64,000 bases of DNA from CAXBNB01 sp040151475 (GTDB lineage: Bacteria > Bacteroidota > Bacteroidia > Cytophagales > Cyclobacteriaceae). The notes beneath the pieces were generated by a model. That model was not told the origin of the DNA. It saw only the letters and a program-made list of their open reading frames with translations, and made no database searches. Of this stretch, positions 17,868 through 27,592 are shown one piece after another. Position 1 is the first letter of the stretch, and each line of letters starts with the position of its first letter. Location: positions 124,001-188,000 of the forward strand of contig NZ_JBDKWG010000147.1 in NCBI RefSeq assembly GCF_040151475.1. The letters run 5' to 3'. A program made the translations under genes and the position numbers.

Positions 17868-19037
17868 ATGAAAGAAAGATATATGCTGAGGGGAGTTTCT
17901 GCCTCTAAAGAAGATGTGCACAATGCCATCAAAAATCTGGATAAAGGACTTTTTCCAAATGCCTTTTGCAAAATCGTGCCTGATATGCTGGGTGGTGACA
18001 AGGCATTTTGCAACATTATGCATGCCGATGGAGCAGGTACCAAATCCGCTTTAGCTTATATGTATTGGAAAGAAACCGGGGACCTCTCAGTATGGAAAGG
18101 TATTGCGCAGGATGCGGTGATTATGAATATGGATGATCTGATTTGTGTTGGTGCTATTGACAATATCTTACTTTCATCTACCATTGGAAGAAATAAGAAT
18201 TTGATTCCCGGAGAGGTGATAAAAGCCCTTATCGAAGGTACTGAGGAAGTTTTGGAGATGCTCAGAGAAAATGATGTTGATATAAAATCTACAGGAGGAG
18301 AAACTGCCGATCTAGGGGATTTGGTAAGAACAGTGGTAGTCGATAGTACTGTTATCGCCCGTATGCCAAGAAAAAATGTAATTTCCAATGATAATATCAA
18401 ACCGGGAGATGTGATAGTTGGATTTGCATCCTACGGCCAGGCGACTTACGAATCGGAGTATAATGGTGGTATGGGCAGCAATGGCCTTACCTCAGCAAGA
18501 CACGATGTGTTTCATAAAGACTATACAACTAAATTCCCGGAGTGCTTTGATCCGCATGTCCCAGAAGATCTAGTATTTACAGGAAATTATCATCTTACAG
18601 ATTCGGTTGAAGACAGCCCTCTGGATGCCGGAAAATTAGTACTCTCTCCTACCAGAACCTATGCTCCTGTAATGAGTTCTATTCTTGCAGAGCTACGGGA
18701 AAACATACATGGTGCGGTACATTGCAGTGGTGGGGCGCAAACAAAAGTGCTTCATTTTGTAGAAAACTTACATATTATTAAAGACAATCTATTTGACATC
18801 CCTCCTCTATTTAAAATCATCCATGAGGAAAGCGGTACGGACTGGAAGGAAATGTACAAAGTATTCAACATGGGGCACAGACTGGAGCTTTATGTGGATG
18901 AAACTCATGCCAATGAAATCATTTCAATTTCGGATAGCTTTGGTATTGATGCCAAAATAATTGGCAGAGTTGAAAGTTCAGAGCAAACCAAGGTTACTAT
19001 CAATTCCACAAAAGGAAATTTTGAATACCTTAAATAA
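17868..19037 (+). CDS. purM: Phosphoribosylformylglycinamidine cyclo-ligase (AIR synthase), Bacteroidota long form
   Basis: PurM closes the imidazole ring of aminoimidazole ribonucleotide in purine synthesis, using ATP. The 389-residue protein shows AIRS-domain features: MHADGAGTKSALAY (about 46-59) for ATP/Mg binding, DAVIMNMDDLICVGA (about 82-96), STGGETADLGDLV (about 143-155), and a GGAQTKVL segment in the C-terminal domain. The length exceeds the roughly 345 residues of E. coli PurM, as usual for the Bacteroidota variant sometimes labelled AIR synthase-related. A PAP2 gene follows, overlapping by about 17 nt. purD occurs separately at 23515. Confidence 0.88.
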   Translation: MKERYMLRGVSASKEDVHNAIKNLDKGLFPNAFCKIVPDMLGGDKAFCNIMHADGAGTKSALAYMYWKETGDLSVWKGIAQDAVIMNMDDLICVGAIDNILLSSTIGRNKNLIPGEVIKALIEGTEEVLEMLRENDVDIKSTGGETADLGDLVRTVVVDSTVIARMPRKNVISNDNIKPGDVIVGFASYGQATYESEYNGGMGSNGLTSARHDVFHKDYTTKFPECFDPHVPEDLVFTGNYHLTDSVEDSPLDAGKLVLSPTRTYAPVMSSILAELRENIHGAVHCSGGAQTKVLHFVENLHIIKDNLFDIPPLFKIIHEESGTDWKEMYKVFNMGHRLELYVDETHANEIISISDSFGIDAKIIGRVESSEQTKVTINSTKGNFEYLK

Positions 19038-19875
19038 TCACTTCAATAAAAAGAATTACCTGTTAATATCGATATTAGCACTTTTGCTCTTATCAAAAGT
19101 CACCTTTTCTTATGGTTATAGCTTTAGTGATTCTTTAGAAATCAAAAAGAAAAGAAGCTACTTGGGCAGCTACTTTTCTGATGCAGGAAAGCTATATAGT
19201 GCACCTTTTCACTGGACGGGAAAAGACTGGTTTAAAGCAGGGGTTGTTGCAGGTACAGGATTGGGAATTTACGCATTAGATGATGATATTCAGCAATGGT
19301 CAGTTTCTGATAGAACAAAGGCCAGTCAGGATATTTCATCGGTTGCTGAAAAATTCGGAAATACAAGCTCCACTACCATTGCTTTAGGAGTAACTCTTGT
19401 TTCAGGGTTGATTATTAAAAATCAAAAAATGCAGGACATTTCATTATTGGCACTCAAATCAAGTTTACTCTCTGGTCTTTTGGCACAAACCATCAAAAAC
19501 ATTGGACACAGAAGCCGTCCAAATTCAGGGAATAGCAAAAATTCATGGTATGGCCCGGCAATAGGAGGAAAACACAAGGCTTTTCCTTCCGGGCACACTG
19601 CTACAGCCTTCGCATTAGCCACCACACTGTCACAAGTATATAAGGATAAGAAATGGATAGCTATTACATCCTATTCACTCGCTACTGTCGCAGGATTCTC
19701 TCGAATTCATGACAACAAACATTGGGCAACTGATGTTTTCGCAGGTGCTGTACTTGGCTATTTTACATCAAAGACCATTTTGAAGAATGAGAAGAAAAAT
19801 GGACGTGAAATTTCATTCCAGCCTTCTATTCAATTTACCAATCCTGCTTTAACAGTTCTTGTTTCATTGAACTAG
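19021..19875 (+). CDS. PAP2-family phosphatase, membrane or exported
   Basis: The tripartite type 2 phosphatidic-acid phosphatase signature is complete: a KNIGHRSRPN motif corresponding to KxxxxxxRP, PSGHTA, and SRIHDNKHWATDV corresponding to SRxxxxxHxxxD. A signal-peptide-like hydrophobic N-terminus and several hydrophobic helices place the active site outside the cytoplasm, acting on lipid phosphates or undecaprenyl pyrophosphate. I place the start at TTG 19021, inside the last codons of purM, because it directly precedes the signal sequence; longer in-frame starts lie deep in purM. The protein is then 284 residues. Confidence 0.8.
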   Translation: MNTLNNHFNKKNYLLISILALLLLSKVTFSYGYSFSDSLEIKKKRSYLGSYFSDAGKLYSAPFHWTGKDWFKAGVVAGTGLGIYALDDDIQQWSVSDRTKASQDISSVAEKFGNTSSTTIALGVTLVSGLIIKNQKMQDISLLALKSSLLSGLLAQTIKNIGHRSRPNSGNSKNSWYGPAIGGKHKAFPSGHTATAFALATTLSQVYKDKKWIAITSYSLATVAGFSRIHDNKHWATDVFAGAVLGYFTSKTILKNEKKNGREISFQPSIQFTNPALTVLVSLN

Positions 19876-19885
19876 TCCAAACTGA

Positions 19886-20965
19886 CTATAAAAATTTATC
19901 CCCTTTTTTTGCCTTCACTTCATTGATATAGTTTCTGAAATTTGCTTCATTGTCTTTTTCGCAAACCAGGAGGACATCATCAAAATCTGCTACCAAATAA
20001 CCATCCAGACCTTGCAGTACTACAAGTTTTTCATGATCAGATTTGATGTAATTATTAGAACAATCACTTAACAGTACATTGGCATCAACTACATTATGGT
20101 TTTCATCTTTTTCACGCAGTTCATGAAGAGAATTCCATGACCCCAAATCAGACCACTGAAAATCTCCCATTACCACAAAGACATTAGAAGCTTTTTCCAT
20201 AATGCCATAATCAATTGAAATATTGCTACACTGAGCATAGGCATTTTTGATAAATTCCTCCTCACTTTCTTCATAAAAAGAAGGAGTCCCTTCCTCAAAC
20301 ACTTGTGCTATATCAGGGAGGCAACTTTCAAAAGCAGAAATTATAGCCTTTAGCGACCAAACGAATATCCCGGCATTCCAAACAAAATCCCCACTTTCAA
20401 TGAATTTTCTTGCCAAATCCAAATCCGGCTTTTCAGTAAAGGTCTTAACCTTTTTCACTTCGTTTACTCCCTCGTCATCGAGATATTGGATATATCCATA
20501 GCCCGTTTCAGGTCTGTTTGGTTCAATACCGATAGTAATCAGCTTTTCATCTGACTCAGCTGCATCTAATGCAGTTGAAATCACCGTATTAAACACATTT
20601 TCCTTAAATATGGCATGATCTGCCGGAGTTACTATCATTAAGGCATTTGAATCTTTCTTGTTGATTTTATAAGCCGCATAAGCTATGCAAGGAGCAGTAT
20701 TTCTTCTAAAAGGCTCCAGTAATATCTGATTATCAGATATATCTGGTAATTGTTCCTTAACCAACGCACCATAATTATCGTTGGTTACAACCATTATGTT
20801 ATCTTTGCTGGTAATATTTAAAAATCGATCATAAGTCATTTGGAGAAGAGACCTTCCCGTACCTAAAACGTCTATAAATTGTTTTGGTCGTGCATTGCGG
20901 CTATAGGGCCAAAATCGACTCCCTATACCGCCTGCCATGATTACTACATATATAGATTTGGACAT
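19886..20965 (-). CDS. Mannose-1-phosphate guanylyltransferase
   Basis: The enzyme makes GDP-mannose from mannose-1-phosphate and GTP for surface polysaccharides. The nucleotidyltransferase signature IMAGGIGSRFWPYSR with ARPKQF is at the N-terminus, followed by VVTNDNYGA, VTPADHAIF and the conserved TFTEKPDLDLA and WNAGIFVW segments. The 359-residue length corresponds to the short enzyme without the C-terminal isomerase domain of ManC. ATG 20965 is chosen because the conserved strand begins right after it, rather than the in-frame ATG at 20992. It is monocistronic and converges on the PAP2 gene 10 nt away. Confidence 0.9.
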   Translation of the reverse strand: MSKSIYVVIMAGGIGSRFWPYSRNARPKQFIDVLGTGRSLLQMTYDRFLNITSKDNIMVVTNDNYGALVKEQLPDISDNQILLEPFRRNTAPCIAYAAYKINKKDSNALMIVTPADHAIFKENVFNTVISTALDAAESDEKLITIGIEPNRPETGYGYIQYLDDEGVNEVKKVKTFTEKPDLDLARKFIESGDFVWNAGIFVWSLKAIISAFESCLPDIAQVFEEGTPSFYEESEEEFIKNAYAQCSNISIDYGIMEKASNVFVVMGDFQWSDLGSWNSLHELREKDENHNVVDANVLLSDCSNNYIKSDHEKLVVLQGLDGYLVADFDDVLLVCEKDNEANFRNYINEVKAKKGDKFL

Positions 20966-21201
20966 TGAATATATAATTTTAAATTTCCACAAATATATAA
21001 GGATTGATGTGATGACTTTAGTTAGAGGTGGCTTAATTATCTGTTGATTTTAAATAAAATGAATTGATGATAAATAGGGCAATTCGAATAGATAAATATC
21101 ACTTTTTTTATAAAGTGTAAGGTAACAGGTGTTTATTTAAGCATTAAGTCAATTTTATTTTGTATTTTTTGTTATATTCAATACCCGAATATAAACTAGT
21201 T

Positions 21202-23400
21202 ATGAGAATGGTTGTAAGTCAGGAGGAAGAGATAAAAGATAAATTAAAAGAGGTCTTTGGCTTTAGTGGCTTTAGAGGAACTCAGGAAAAAATTATTAAA
21301 AATATATTGGCTGGCAAAAATACCTTTGTATTGATGCCTACCGGTGCAGGAAAATCATTGTGCTACCAGTTGCCTGCGATTGTAAGTGAAGGTACAGCAA
21401 TAGTGATTTCACCATTGATTGCATTGATGAAAAATCAGGTAGATCAAATGAATGCATTCGGTATAAATGCACAATTTTTAAATTCTACGCTTTCACGAGC
21501 AGAGGTCAAAAGAGTAAAAGAAGATACCCTTTCGGGAGAAGTTAAACTACTATACGTAGCTCCCGAATCTCTCACCAAGGAAGAAAATGTAGCATTTTTA
21601 AAGGAAGCCACAATATCATTTGCAGCGATTGATGAAGCTCACTGTATTTCAGAATGGGGTCATGATTTTCGACCTGAATATCGTAGAATTAAATCTATTA
21701 TTGGTCAGTTAGGAGATATTCCAATCATAGCATTGACGGCAACTGCCACTCCTAAAGTGCAGTTGGATATTCAGAAAAACCTGAATATGGAAGATGCAGA
21801 CGTGTTTAAGTCTTCTTTCAATAGAGGAAATCTGTACTATGAAGTACGTCCAAAAGTTCAGGTTAAAAAGCAGTTGATAAAATTCATAAAAGAACACAAA
21901 GGGAAATCTGGCATTATTTATTGCCTTAGCAGAAAGAAGGTAGAAGAAATAGCCGAATTTTTGCGTGTCAATGATGTAAATGCCGCACCCTACCATGCCG
22001 GACTGGATTCGTCCGTAAGAATGAAAAATCAAGACGATTTTTTAAATGAAGATGTGGACGTGATAGTAGCTACAATAGCTTTCGGTATGGGTATTGACAA
22101 ACCTGATGTCCGCTTTGTGATTCATTACGACACACCGAAATCATTGGAAGGATACTATCAGGAAACTGGTAGAGCTGGAAGAGATGGCCTGGAAGGTAAG
22201 TGCGTGATGTTCTATAGTCTGGATGATATTATTAAGCTCGAAAAATTCAACAAAGACAAGCCGGTAACAGAGCGAGAAAACGCAAAGCTTTTGCTTGAAG
22301 AAATGTCTGCCTATGCAGAATCATCCGTATGCCGAAGAGTACAGCTTTTACACTATTTTGGAGAAGAATATACAGCTTCCGATTGCACGGATCAGGGAAT
22401 GTGTGATAATTGTGATCATCCCAAGGCCAAATTTGACGGACAAAAATACATTGAACTGGTACTTGAAACCGCTCAAAAAACAGGAGAACGATTTGGCATT
22501 GGCCATTTGGTAAATGTAATCCGAGGAATAGAAAGTCAATATGTTAAAAGCTATGACCACAACAAACTGGATGTATTTAAAAAAGGAAGCGAAGAAACAG
22601 AAGTATTTTGGAGGTCATTGGTCAGACAAACTTTGTTGAACGAATTACTAAAAAAAGACATTGAAACTCTCGGAGTGTTAAAATTGTCAGATAAAGGGTT
22701 GGAGTACATGAAAAATCCTTATCCAATAGAACTTTCTAAAGACAAAGATTATACAGTGGATGGAGGAGATGATGATGATTTTTCTTCCAACAATGTAACC
22801 AAGGCTTATGATGAGGGATTATTTGATTTGCTAAAAGGCCTTCGAAAAAAAGTGGCAAAACAGAAAAATTTACCTCCTTATGTCATTTTTCAGGATCCAT
22901 CTTTAGAGGAAATGGCTACAACTTACCCGACAACAAAAGAGGACTTGGCTCAGGTCAATGGTGTAGGCATGGGTAAAGTTGTAAAATTTGGAAAGCCATT
23001 TTTAGAATTAATAGAAAACTATGTAGAAGAAAATGATATTGAAACTGCCACCGAGGTGGTTATCAAATCCGCAATTAATAAGTCCAAAATCAAAATTTTT
23101 ATCATACAACAAATAGATAAAAAAGTAGGGCTTGAAGAAATTGCAGATGCAAAAGGAGTCTCTTATGACGAAATCATCACTGAAATAGAAAATATCTGCT
23201 ACTCCGGTACCAAACTCAATCTTGATTATTACATAGATCAAATCATGGACGAAGACCGTCAGGATGATTTATACGATTATTTCCTAACTGCAGATACTGA
23301 CGACATTGATGTGGCTATGGATGAATTGGAATACGATGATTATTCAGAAGACGAAGTGAGACTGATGAGGATTAAGTTTATGTCTGAATATGCCAATTAA
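21202..23400 (+). CDS. recQ: ATP-dependent DNA helicase RecQ
   Basis: RecQ unwinds DNA 3' to 5' in recombination and fork repair. The 732-residue protein contains a Q-motif-like FRGTQ, Walker A MPTGAGKSL, the DEAH box within FAAIDEAHCISEWGHDFR, the helicase C-terminal motifs (IYCLSRKKVE, ETGRAGRDG), a zinc-binding domain with CRR, CTDQGMC and CDHP, a winged-helix RQC region, and an HRDC domain near residues 530-610. The remaining C-terminus is acidic and helical (YDDYSEDEVRLM). ATG 21202 is preferred; the longer frame would need an upstream TTG. Confidence 0.95.
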   Translation: MRMVVSQEEEIKDKLKEVFGFSGFRGTQEKIIKNILAGKNTFVLMPTGAGKSLCYQLPAIVSEGTAIVISPLIALMKNQVDQMNAFGINAQFLNSTLSRAEVKRVKEDTLSGEVKLLYVAPESLTKEENVAFLKEATISFAAIDEAHCISEWGHDFRPEYRRIKSIIGQLGDIPIIALTATATPKVQLDIQKNLNMEDADVFKSSFNRGNLYYEVRPKVQVKKQLIKFIKEHKGKSGIIYCLSRKKVEEIAEFLRVNDVNAAPYHAGLDSSVRMKNQDDFLNEDVDVIVATIAFGMGIDKPDVRFVIHYDTPKSLEGYYQETGRAGRDGLEGKCVMFYSLDDIIKLEKFNKDKPVTERENAKLLLEEMSAYAESSVCRRVQLLHYFGEEYTASDCTDQGMCDNCDHPKAKFDGQKYIELVLETAQKTGERFGIGHLVNVIRGIESQYVKSYDHNKLDVFKKGSEETEVFWRSLVRQTLLNELLKKDIETLGVLKLSDKGLEYMKNPYPIELSKDKDYTVDGGDDDDFSSNNVTKAYDEGLFDLLKGLRKKVAKQKNLPPYVIFQDPSLEEMATTYPTTKEDLAQVNGVGMGKVVKFGKPFLELIENYVEENDIETATEVVIKSAINKSKIKIFIIQQIDKKVGLEEIADAKGVSYDEIITEIENICYSGTKLNLDYYIDQIMDEDRQDDLYDYFLTADTDDIDVAMDELEYDDYSEDEVRLMRIKFMSEYAN

Positions 23401-23481
23401 TTCGGAATTTCATTTCCTATGTCTCGGTAATTTGTAGTAAATCAATTGTACAATAGGTTGTTACCAATTGACAATTCTCCC

Positions 23482-23489
23482 TATTTTTG
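23482..23489 (+). promoter_or_regulatory. purD -7 box (TATTTTTG)
   Basis: TATTTTTG matches TAnnTTTG, 25 nt upstream of the purD ATG. A GTTG about 21 nt further upstream is a weak -33. Confidence 0.55.
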
Positions 23490-23514
23490 CCGCAATCAAT
23501 TATAGTGGTTTTTT

Positions 23515-24804
23515 ATGAATATTCTAGTTTTAGGTTCCGGAGGAAGGGAGCATACATTTGTTTGGAAAATTTCTCAAAGTAAAAATGTTGGGAAAATATA
23601 TGCCGCTCCCGGAAATGCCGGCACCAGTCAATTGGCACAAAACATCCCCGTTGATATCAATGATTTTCCTGCCGTAAAAGATTTGATTTTAAAATTTGAT
23701 ATTGGAATGGTAGTAGTAGGGCCGGAAGAACCTTTAGTACGTGGTATTCGGGATTATTTCAAAGAAGAAGGCTTGCTCGACAAACTAATATTGATAGGGC
23801 CGGATAAAAAAGGAGCAAGCCTGGAAGGGAGTAAAGATTTTTCCAAAAAATTTATGGAAAAATATGGAGTACCTACTGCCAAAGCGTTGACTGTAAATAA
23901 GGAAAATCTGAGTGAGGGCCTTTCGTTTCTGGAAACGCTTTCATCACCTTACGTATTAAAAGCTGATGGCTTGGCAGCAGGTAAAGGGGTGATCATCAGC
24001 CCTAACCTGGAAGAAGCTAAAAGTGCCTTGAAAACCATGCTTGATGGTCAGTTTGGAGCTGCCAGTCAAAAAGTACTCATTGAAGAATTTTTAGATGGCA
24101 TAGAGCTATCTGTATTTGTGCTTACAGATGGCATAAACTATAAAATTCTGCCTGAAGCTAAAGACTACAAAAGAATAGGAGAAGGTGATACCGGGCCAAA
24201 TACAGGCGGAATGGGAGCCGTGTCCCCTGTACTATTTGCTGATAAGGACTTCATGTCCAAAGTAGAAGAAAGGGTAATCAAGCCTACTGTGAAAGGGTTG
24301 CAAGAGGAAGGTATGGATTATGTAGGCTTTATATTTATTGGTCTCATGAATATAGGTGGAGAGCCTTTTGTTATCGAATACAATGTAAGAATGGGAGATC
24401 CGGAAACTCAGGCTGTACTGCCAAGACTGGATTCTGATTTATTAGAGCTGTTCAAAGCAACAGCAAACAATTCACTGAACGAATTTGAGCTTAAGACTTC
24501 TAATCATACCACCACTACAGTAGTAGCTGCTGCAGGAGGGTATCCCGGATCGTATGAAAAGGGAAAAGTTATTTCAGGATTGGACAACGCCAACAATGCA
24601 ACCGTTTTCCATGCGGGCACTAAAGAAAGTGATGGACTTGTAATCACAAATGGAGGGAGGGTAATAGCGGTTACCGGAATGTCATCCAGTATCGAAGGTG
24701 CTCTGGAAAAATCTTACAATGCACTAAGTGAAATTGATTGGGAAGGCATGAATTTCAGAAAAGATATCGGACAAGATTTGATCGCTTTTATGAGTAAATC
24801 CTAA
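23515..24804 (+). CDS. purD: Phosphoribosylamine-glycine ligase
   Basis: PurD joins phosphoribosylamine and glycine with ATP in the second step of purine synthesis. The 429-residue ATP-grasp protein has the N-terminal LGSGGREHT motif, VGPEEPLVRG, the ATP-grasp lid YVLKADGLAAGKGV (about 144-157), DYKRIGEGDTGPNTGGMGAVSP (positions about 221-242) and the Mg site EYNVRMGDPETQAVLPRL. Length and motif order are standard. It is not fused to other pur genes. Confidence 0.96.
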   Translation: MNILVLGSGGREHTFVWKISQSKNVGKIYAAPGNAGTSQLAQNIPVDINDFPAVKDLILKFDIGMVVVGPEEPLVRGIRDYFKEEGLLDKLILIGPDKKGASLEGSKDFSKKFMEKYGVPTAKALTVNKENLSEGLSFLETLSSPYVLKADGLAAGKGVIISPNLEEAKSALKTMLDGQFGAASQKVLIEEFLDGIELSVFVLTDGINYKILPEAKDYKRIGEGDTGPNTGGMGAVSPVLFADKDFMSKVEERVIKPTVKGLQEEGMDYVGFIFIGLMNIGGEPFVIEYNVRMGDPETQAVLPRLDSDLLELFKATANNSLNEFELKTSNHTTTTVVAAAGGYPGSYEKGKVISGLDNANNATVFHAGTKESDGLVITNGGRVIAVTGMSSSIEGALEKSYNALSEIDWEGMNFRKDIGQDLIAFMSKS

Positions 24805-24822
24805 GAAAATTTAAGCTCAAAG

Positions 24823-25998
24823 TCATATTACTAATCCGGCAATCAGCCCGACAACAATCAATATAGGAGTTGGTATTTTGGTGAATACCAAAATAAAAAA
24901 TGTTGCAGGCATTATAAAATAGTTAATTGGTTGGTGCTGCAACGGGAGGAAGAGTAAAAAAGTAGCAGCGAGAATCATCCCGGAGCTCACTGCACTGATC
25001 CCATCTATAGATGCCCTAATTATTCTGTATTTTTTTAAATCCGTCCAGAATCGGATAACAAAAAATATAAGAAATGTACCGGGAAGAAAAACTCCCAAGG
25101 CAGCCATGACTGCACCTCCAATTTGAGCATATATACCATAATCTTTTAGAGAGATCGCTCCAATAAATGAACTCAATGAAAAAACAGGACCGGGTATGGC
25201 TTGCATCAGAGCAAACCCTGAAAGGAATTCTTCAGATGTTAAATACCCCTTAAACTCTACAAATTCGGTATATAAGAGTGGAATCAACACCTGCCCTCCT
25301 CCAAAAATCAAACTGCCATTCCTGTAAAAATTTTCAAAAATACGTATGCTCAAAGCATTGGTAACACCGCCAAGTGCTGCTGCAAAAAGGAAAACTCCTC
25401 CCCATAAAAAGAAGTTCGCCCATTTAATATGCAACTCTCCTTTTTCTTCTATTGGCTGTTTTTTAAAGTTAAAAGCGGTGATTCCGCCACCAATTAGCAG
25501 CAAAACAGGAAATACGTATGGAGTTTGAAAGTAAAAGGAAATAATGGCTGATGCTGTCATTAATATTACTGCTGTATATCCTTTAACAACCTTTTTTATA
25601 ATAGTGTAAGCTGAATAACCTACAATACCCACGGCAATTGGATGAACATATTTTGTGAAGTTCAGAGAAATTTGATCCTTATCAATGACGGATATGGCAA
25701 TGCCTGCGGTAGTCATGATAATAAAAGCAGGAATAAGCCATACCAGAAGAGTGAGGTAAGCCAAAGTAGGACCTCCAATCTTAAATCCGATAGCCGTGAG
25801 TGTTTGTGTGGAGGTAGGGCCCGGAAGTATCTGGCACAGTGCATTCAACTCTATCAACTCCTGTTCATCAAGGTAGCCTCTTTTTTTGACCATCAGGTCA
25901 AGTAGCATAGCAAAATGAGCCTGAGGCCCACCAAATGCCGTGAGCGTTAAGACAAGTACATCCCTTAAAAAGATATAATACCTTACTTTCTTGAACAT
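24823..25998 (-). CDS. chrA: Chromate/CHR-family transporter
   Basis: The 391-residue membrane protein has the two homologous CHR domains. The first carries LTLTAFGGPQAH and LCQILPGPTSTQ (residues about 17-60); the second carries FGGGQVLIPLL and GFALMQAIPGPVF (about 227-275). CHR proteins export chromate or related oxyanions in exchange for protons; substrates outside the characterised ones are uncertain. The start codon overlaps the stop of the upstream dioxygenase by one base (TAATG), so the two form a coupled pair. A sulfate-related oxyanion role cannot be excluded. Confidence 0.85.
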   Translation of the reverse strand: MFKKVRYYIFLRDVLVLTLTAFGGPQAHFAMLLDLMVKKRGYLDEQELIELNALCQILPGPTSTQTLTAIGFKIGGPTLAYLTLLVWLIPAFIIMTTAGIAISVIDKDQISLNFTKYVHPIAVGIVGYSAYTIIKKVVKGYTAVILMTASAIISFYFQTPYVFPVLLLIGGGITAFNFKKQPIEEKGELHIKWANFFLWGGVFLFAAALGGVTNALSIRIFENFYRNGSLIFGGGQVLIPLLYTEFVEFKGYLTSEEFLSGFALMQAIPGPVFSLSSFIGAISLKDYGIYAQIGGAVMAALGVFLPGTFLIFFVIRFWTDLKKYRIIRASIDGISAVSSGMILAATFLLFLPLQHQPINYFIMPATFFILVFTKIPTPILIVVGLIAGLVI

Positions 25999-26972
25999 TA
26001 CTTTTTCAACCCAATTTCAGCCAATCTTTGACTTAAAAATTCTCCCGCAGTAATATCATCGTAAGCCTTAGGGTGCTCCTGATCTATGCAGCCTTCAAGA
26101 CAGGCAAGATCCATATCGGCTCTGGGGTGCATGAAAAAAGGAATCGAATATCGGGAAGTCTTAAGCAGTTCTTTAGGAGGATTCACCACCCTGTGGATAG
26201 TAGATTTTAGCTTATTATTAGTGTGTCTCTCCAACATATCTCCAACATTTACAACAAGTTGATCTGGCAGAGCCGTTATGGGAATCCACTTGCCGTCCTT
26301 TCTCAACACCTGCAATCCATCTGCACTGGCACCCATCAATAAAGTAATAAGATTAATATCTCCATGCTCTGCTGCCCTCACCGCATCGTCAGGTACATCA
26401 TCCGGGTTCTCTATTGGAAAATAATGTATTGGCCTTAAAATACTGTTTCCATTGTGCACTTTATCGTCAAAATAGTTTTCCTCAAGACTCAGGTACAATG
26501 CGATTGCTTTCAACATCTGCATACCGGCTTTCTCAATTGTTTGATAAACATTCAAAGCAATTTCCTTGTACTCCGGAATTTCTTTATCGGGCCATATATT
26601 ATCAGGGTATTCATTTTTAATCAAATCTCCATCAGTCACCTCTTGCCCAACATGATAAAATTCTTTTAGATCCGCAGTTGTCCTTCCTTTAGCATGCTCT
26701 TTGCCTTTGCCTATGTAACCTCTTTGACCAAAATTCTCAGGATCTTCGTATTTGCTCTTGACTTCATCAGGAAGGGAGAAAAATCTTTTGTTTACTTCGT
26801 ATAATTGTGCGACAAGTTCATCACTAAGCCCGTGATTTTTTATGGCCACAAATCCTATATTGTTGTAAGCCCTACCCAGTTCTTCAACAAATCTTTCTTT
26901 TTTTTCAGGATCATTACCAGTAAAATCAGCCAAATCCAGTGAGGGAATTTCATCGTATAACTTGTCACTCAT
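25998..26972 (-). CDS. Isopenicillin N synthase-like 2-oxoglutarate/Fe(II) dioxygenase
   Basis: The 324-residue protein has the DIOX_N segment (IPSLDLADF, YNNIGFVAIKNHGL) and the catalytic 2OG-FeII domain. The iron triad is visible as HGD in EHGDINLITLL and the distal H in STIHRVV, followed by the co-substrate arginine in SRYSIPFF (R-x-S). The family covers many oxidations of small molecules; nothing here specifies the substrate. It is the first gene of a two-gene unit with the chromate-type transporter, a pairing that might reflect an oxidised metabolite, but this is speculative. Confidence 0.85.
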   Translation of the reverse strand: MSDKLYDEIPSLDLADFTGNDPEKKERFVEELGRAYNNIGFVAIKNHGLSDELVAQLYEVNKRFFSLPDEVKSKYEDPENFGQRGYIGKGKEHAKGRTTADLKEFYHVGQEVTDGDLIKNEYPDNIWPDKEIPEYKEIALNVYQTIEKAGMQMLKAIALYLSLEENYFDDKVHNGNSILRPIHYFPIENPDDVPDDAVRAAEHGDINLITLLMGASADGLQVLRKDGKWIPITALPDQLVVNVGDMLERHTNNKLKSTIHRVVNPPKELLKTSRYSIPFFMHPRADMDLACLEGCIDQEHPKAYDDITAGEFLSQRLAEIGLKK

Positions 26973-27019
26973 TTTTAGAATCGTTTAGTTGAGGGGAAAT
27001 TTACTCAAATCGGACAAAA

Positions 27020-27054
27020 AAATAAAGACCCTGATATCTTCAAAGCCTTTATTT
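27020..27054 (-). terminator. Terminator after the DUF4399 gene
   Basis: An AAATAAAG/CTTTATTT stem (27020-27027 with 27047-27054) is followed on the minus strand by a T-rich run, between the DUF4399 stop and the dioxygenase start. Confidence 0.55.
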
Positions 27055-27079
27055 TTATTTATTCTGTATGGTTAAAAAA

Positions 27080-27535
27080 TCACTCAACCGTGATTTTAAT
27101 AGATGCCGCCATGTCTTCACCATAAGAAGCGTGAACTCCATTGGCAAATTGCAATGAGATAGTATATTCACCAGGCTCCAATTCCAAAGAAGTATCTGTT
27201 TGTCCTTTTCCAAAATGAATGGTTGAATCGCTTGCAGGAATCACCTGCCCTTCAGGCCAACTGGCCTGGTTGATCAAAATATGATGATGACCAAAGCCTT
27301 CATTTACTTGCCCCGCTGGCTCTATTTTCATTCCTTTCACTCCCATTTCTATAAAAACCGGACTTGCCACAGTAGCTCCGTCAGCCGGGCTTTTGAAAAA
27401 CACAGACGGTTCCTCTTCTACTTCAGCAACCATGGTTTTTTCCTGCTCCATTACAGGTTCTTTACTTTCCTTTTTGCTACTGCATGAAGCCAGTACAACA
27501 ACTCCTGCCAATAGTGTTAACAATACATTTTTCAT
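27080..27535 (-). CDS. DUF4399 lipoprotein
   Basis: The 151-residue protein has a lipoprotein signal with lipobox VLASC (Cys about 18), a short acidic linker, and the DUF4399 domain. That domain contains SVFFKSPADGATVASPVFIEMGVKGM and the histidine-rich GFGHHHILI, then GEYTISLQFANGVHASYG. DUF4399 is found in periplasmic or outer-membrane-anchored proteins; the HHH motif suggests metal binding, but the function is unknown. ATG 27535 is preferred because it begins the signal sequence. Confidence 0.75.
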   Translation of the reverse strand: MKNVLLTLLAGVVVLASCSSKKESKEPVMEQEKTMVAEVEEEPSVFFKSPADGATVASPVFIEMGVKGMKIEPAGQVNEGFGHHHILINQASWPEGQVIPASDSTIHFGKGQTDTSLELEPGEYTISLQFANGVHASYGEDMAASIKITVE

Positions 27536-27592
27536 AAGAATTTTAGTTTTATAATATTTCAGTTTCAATGTGTTAATTTAACATATACAATA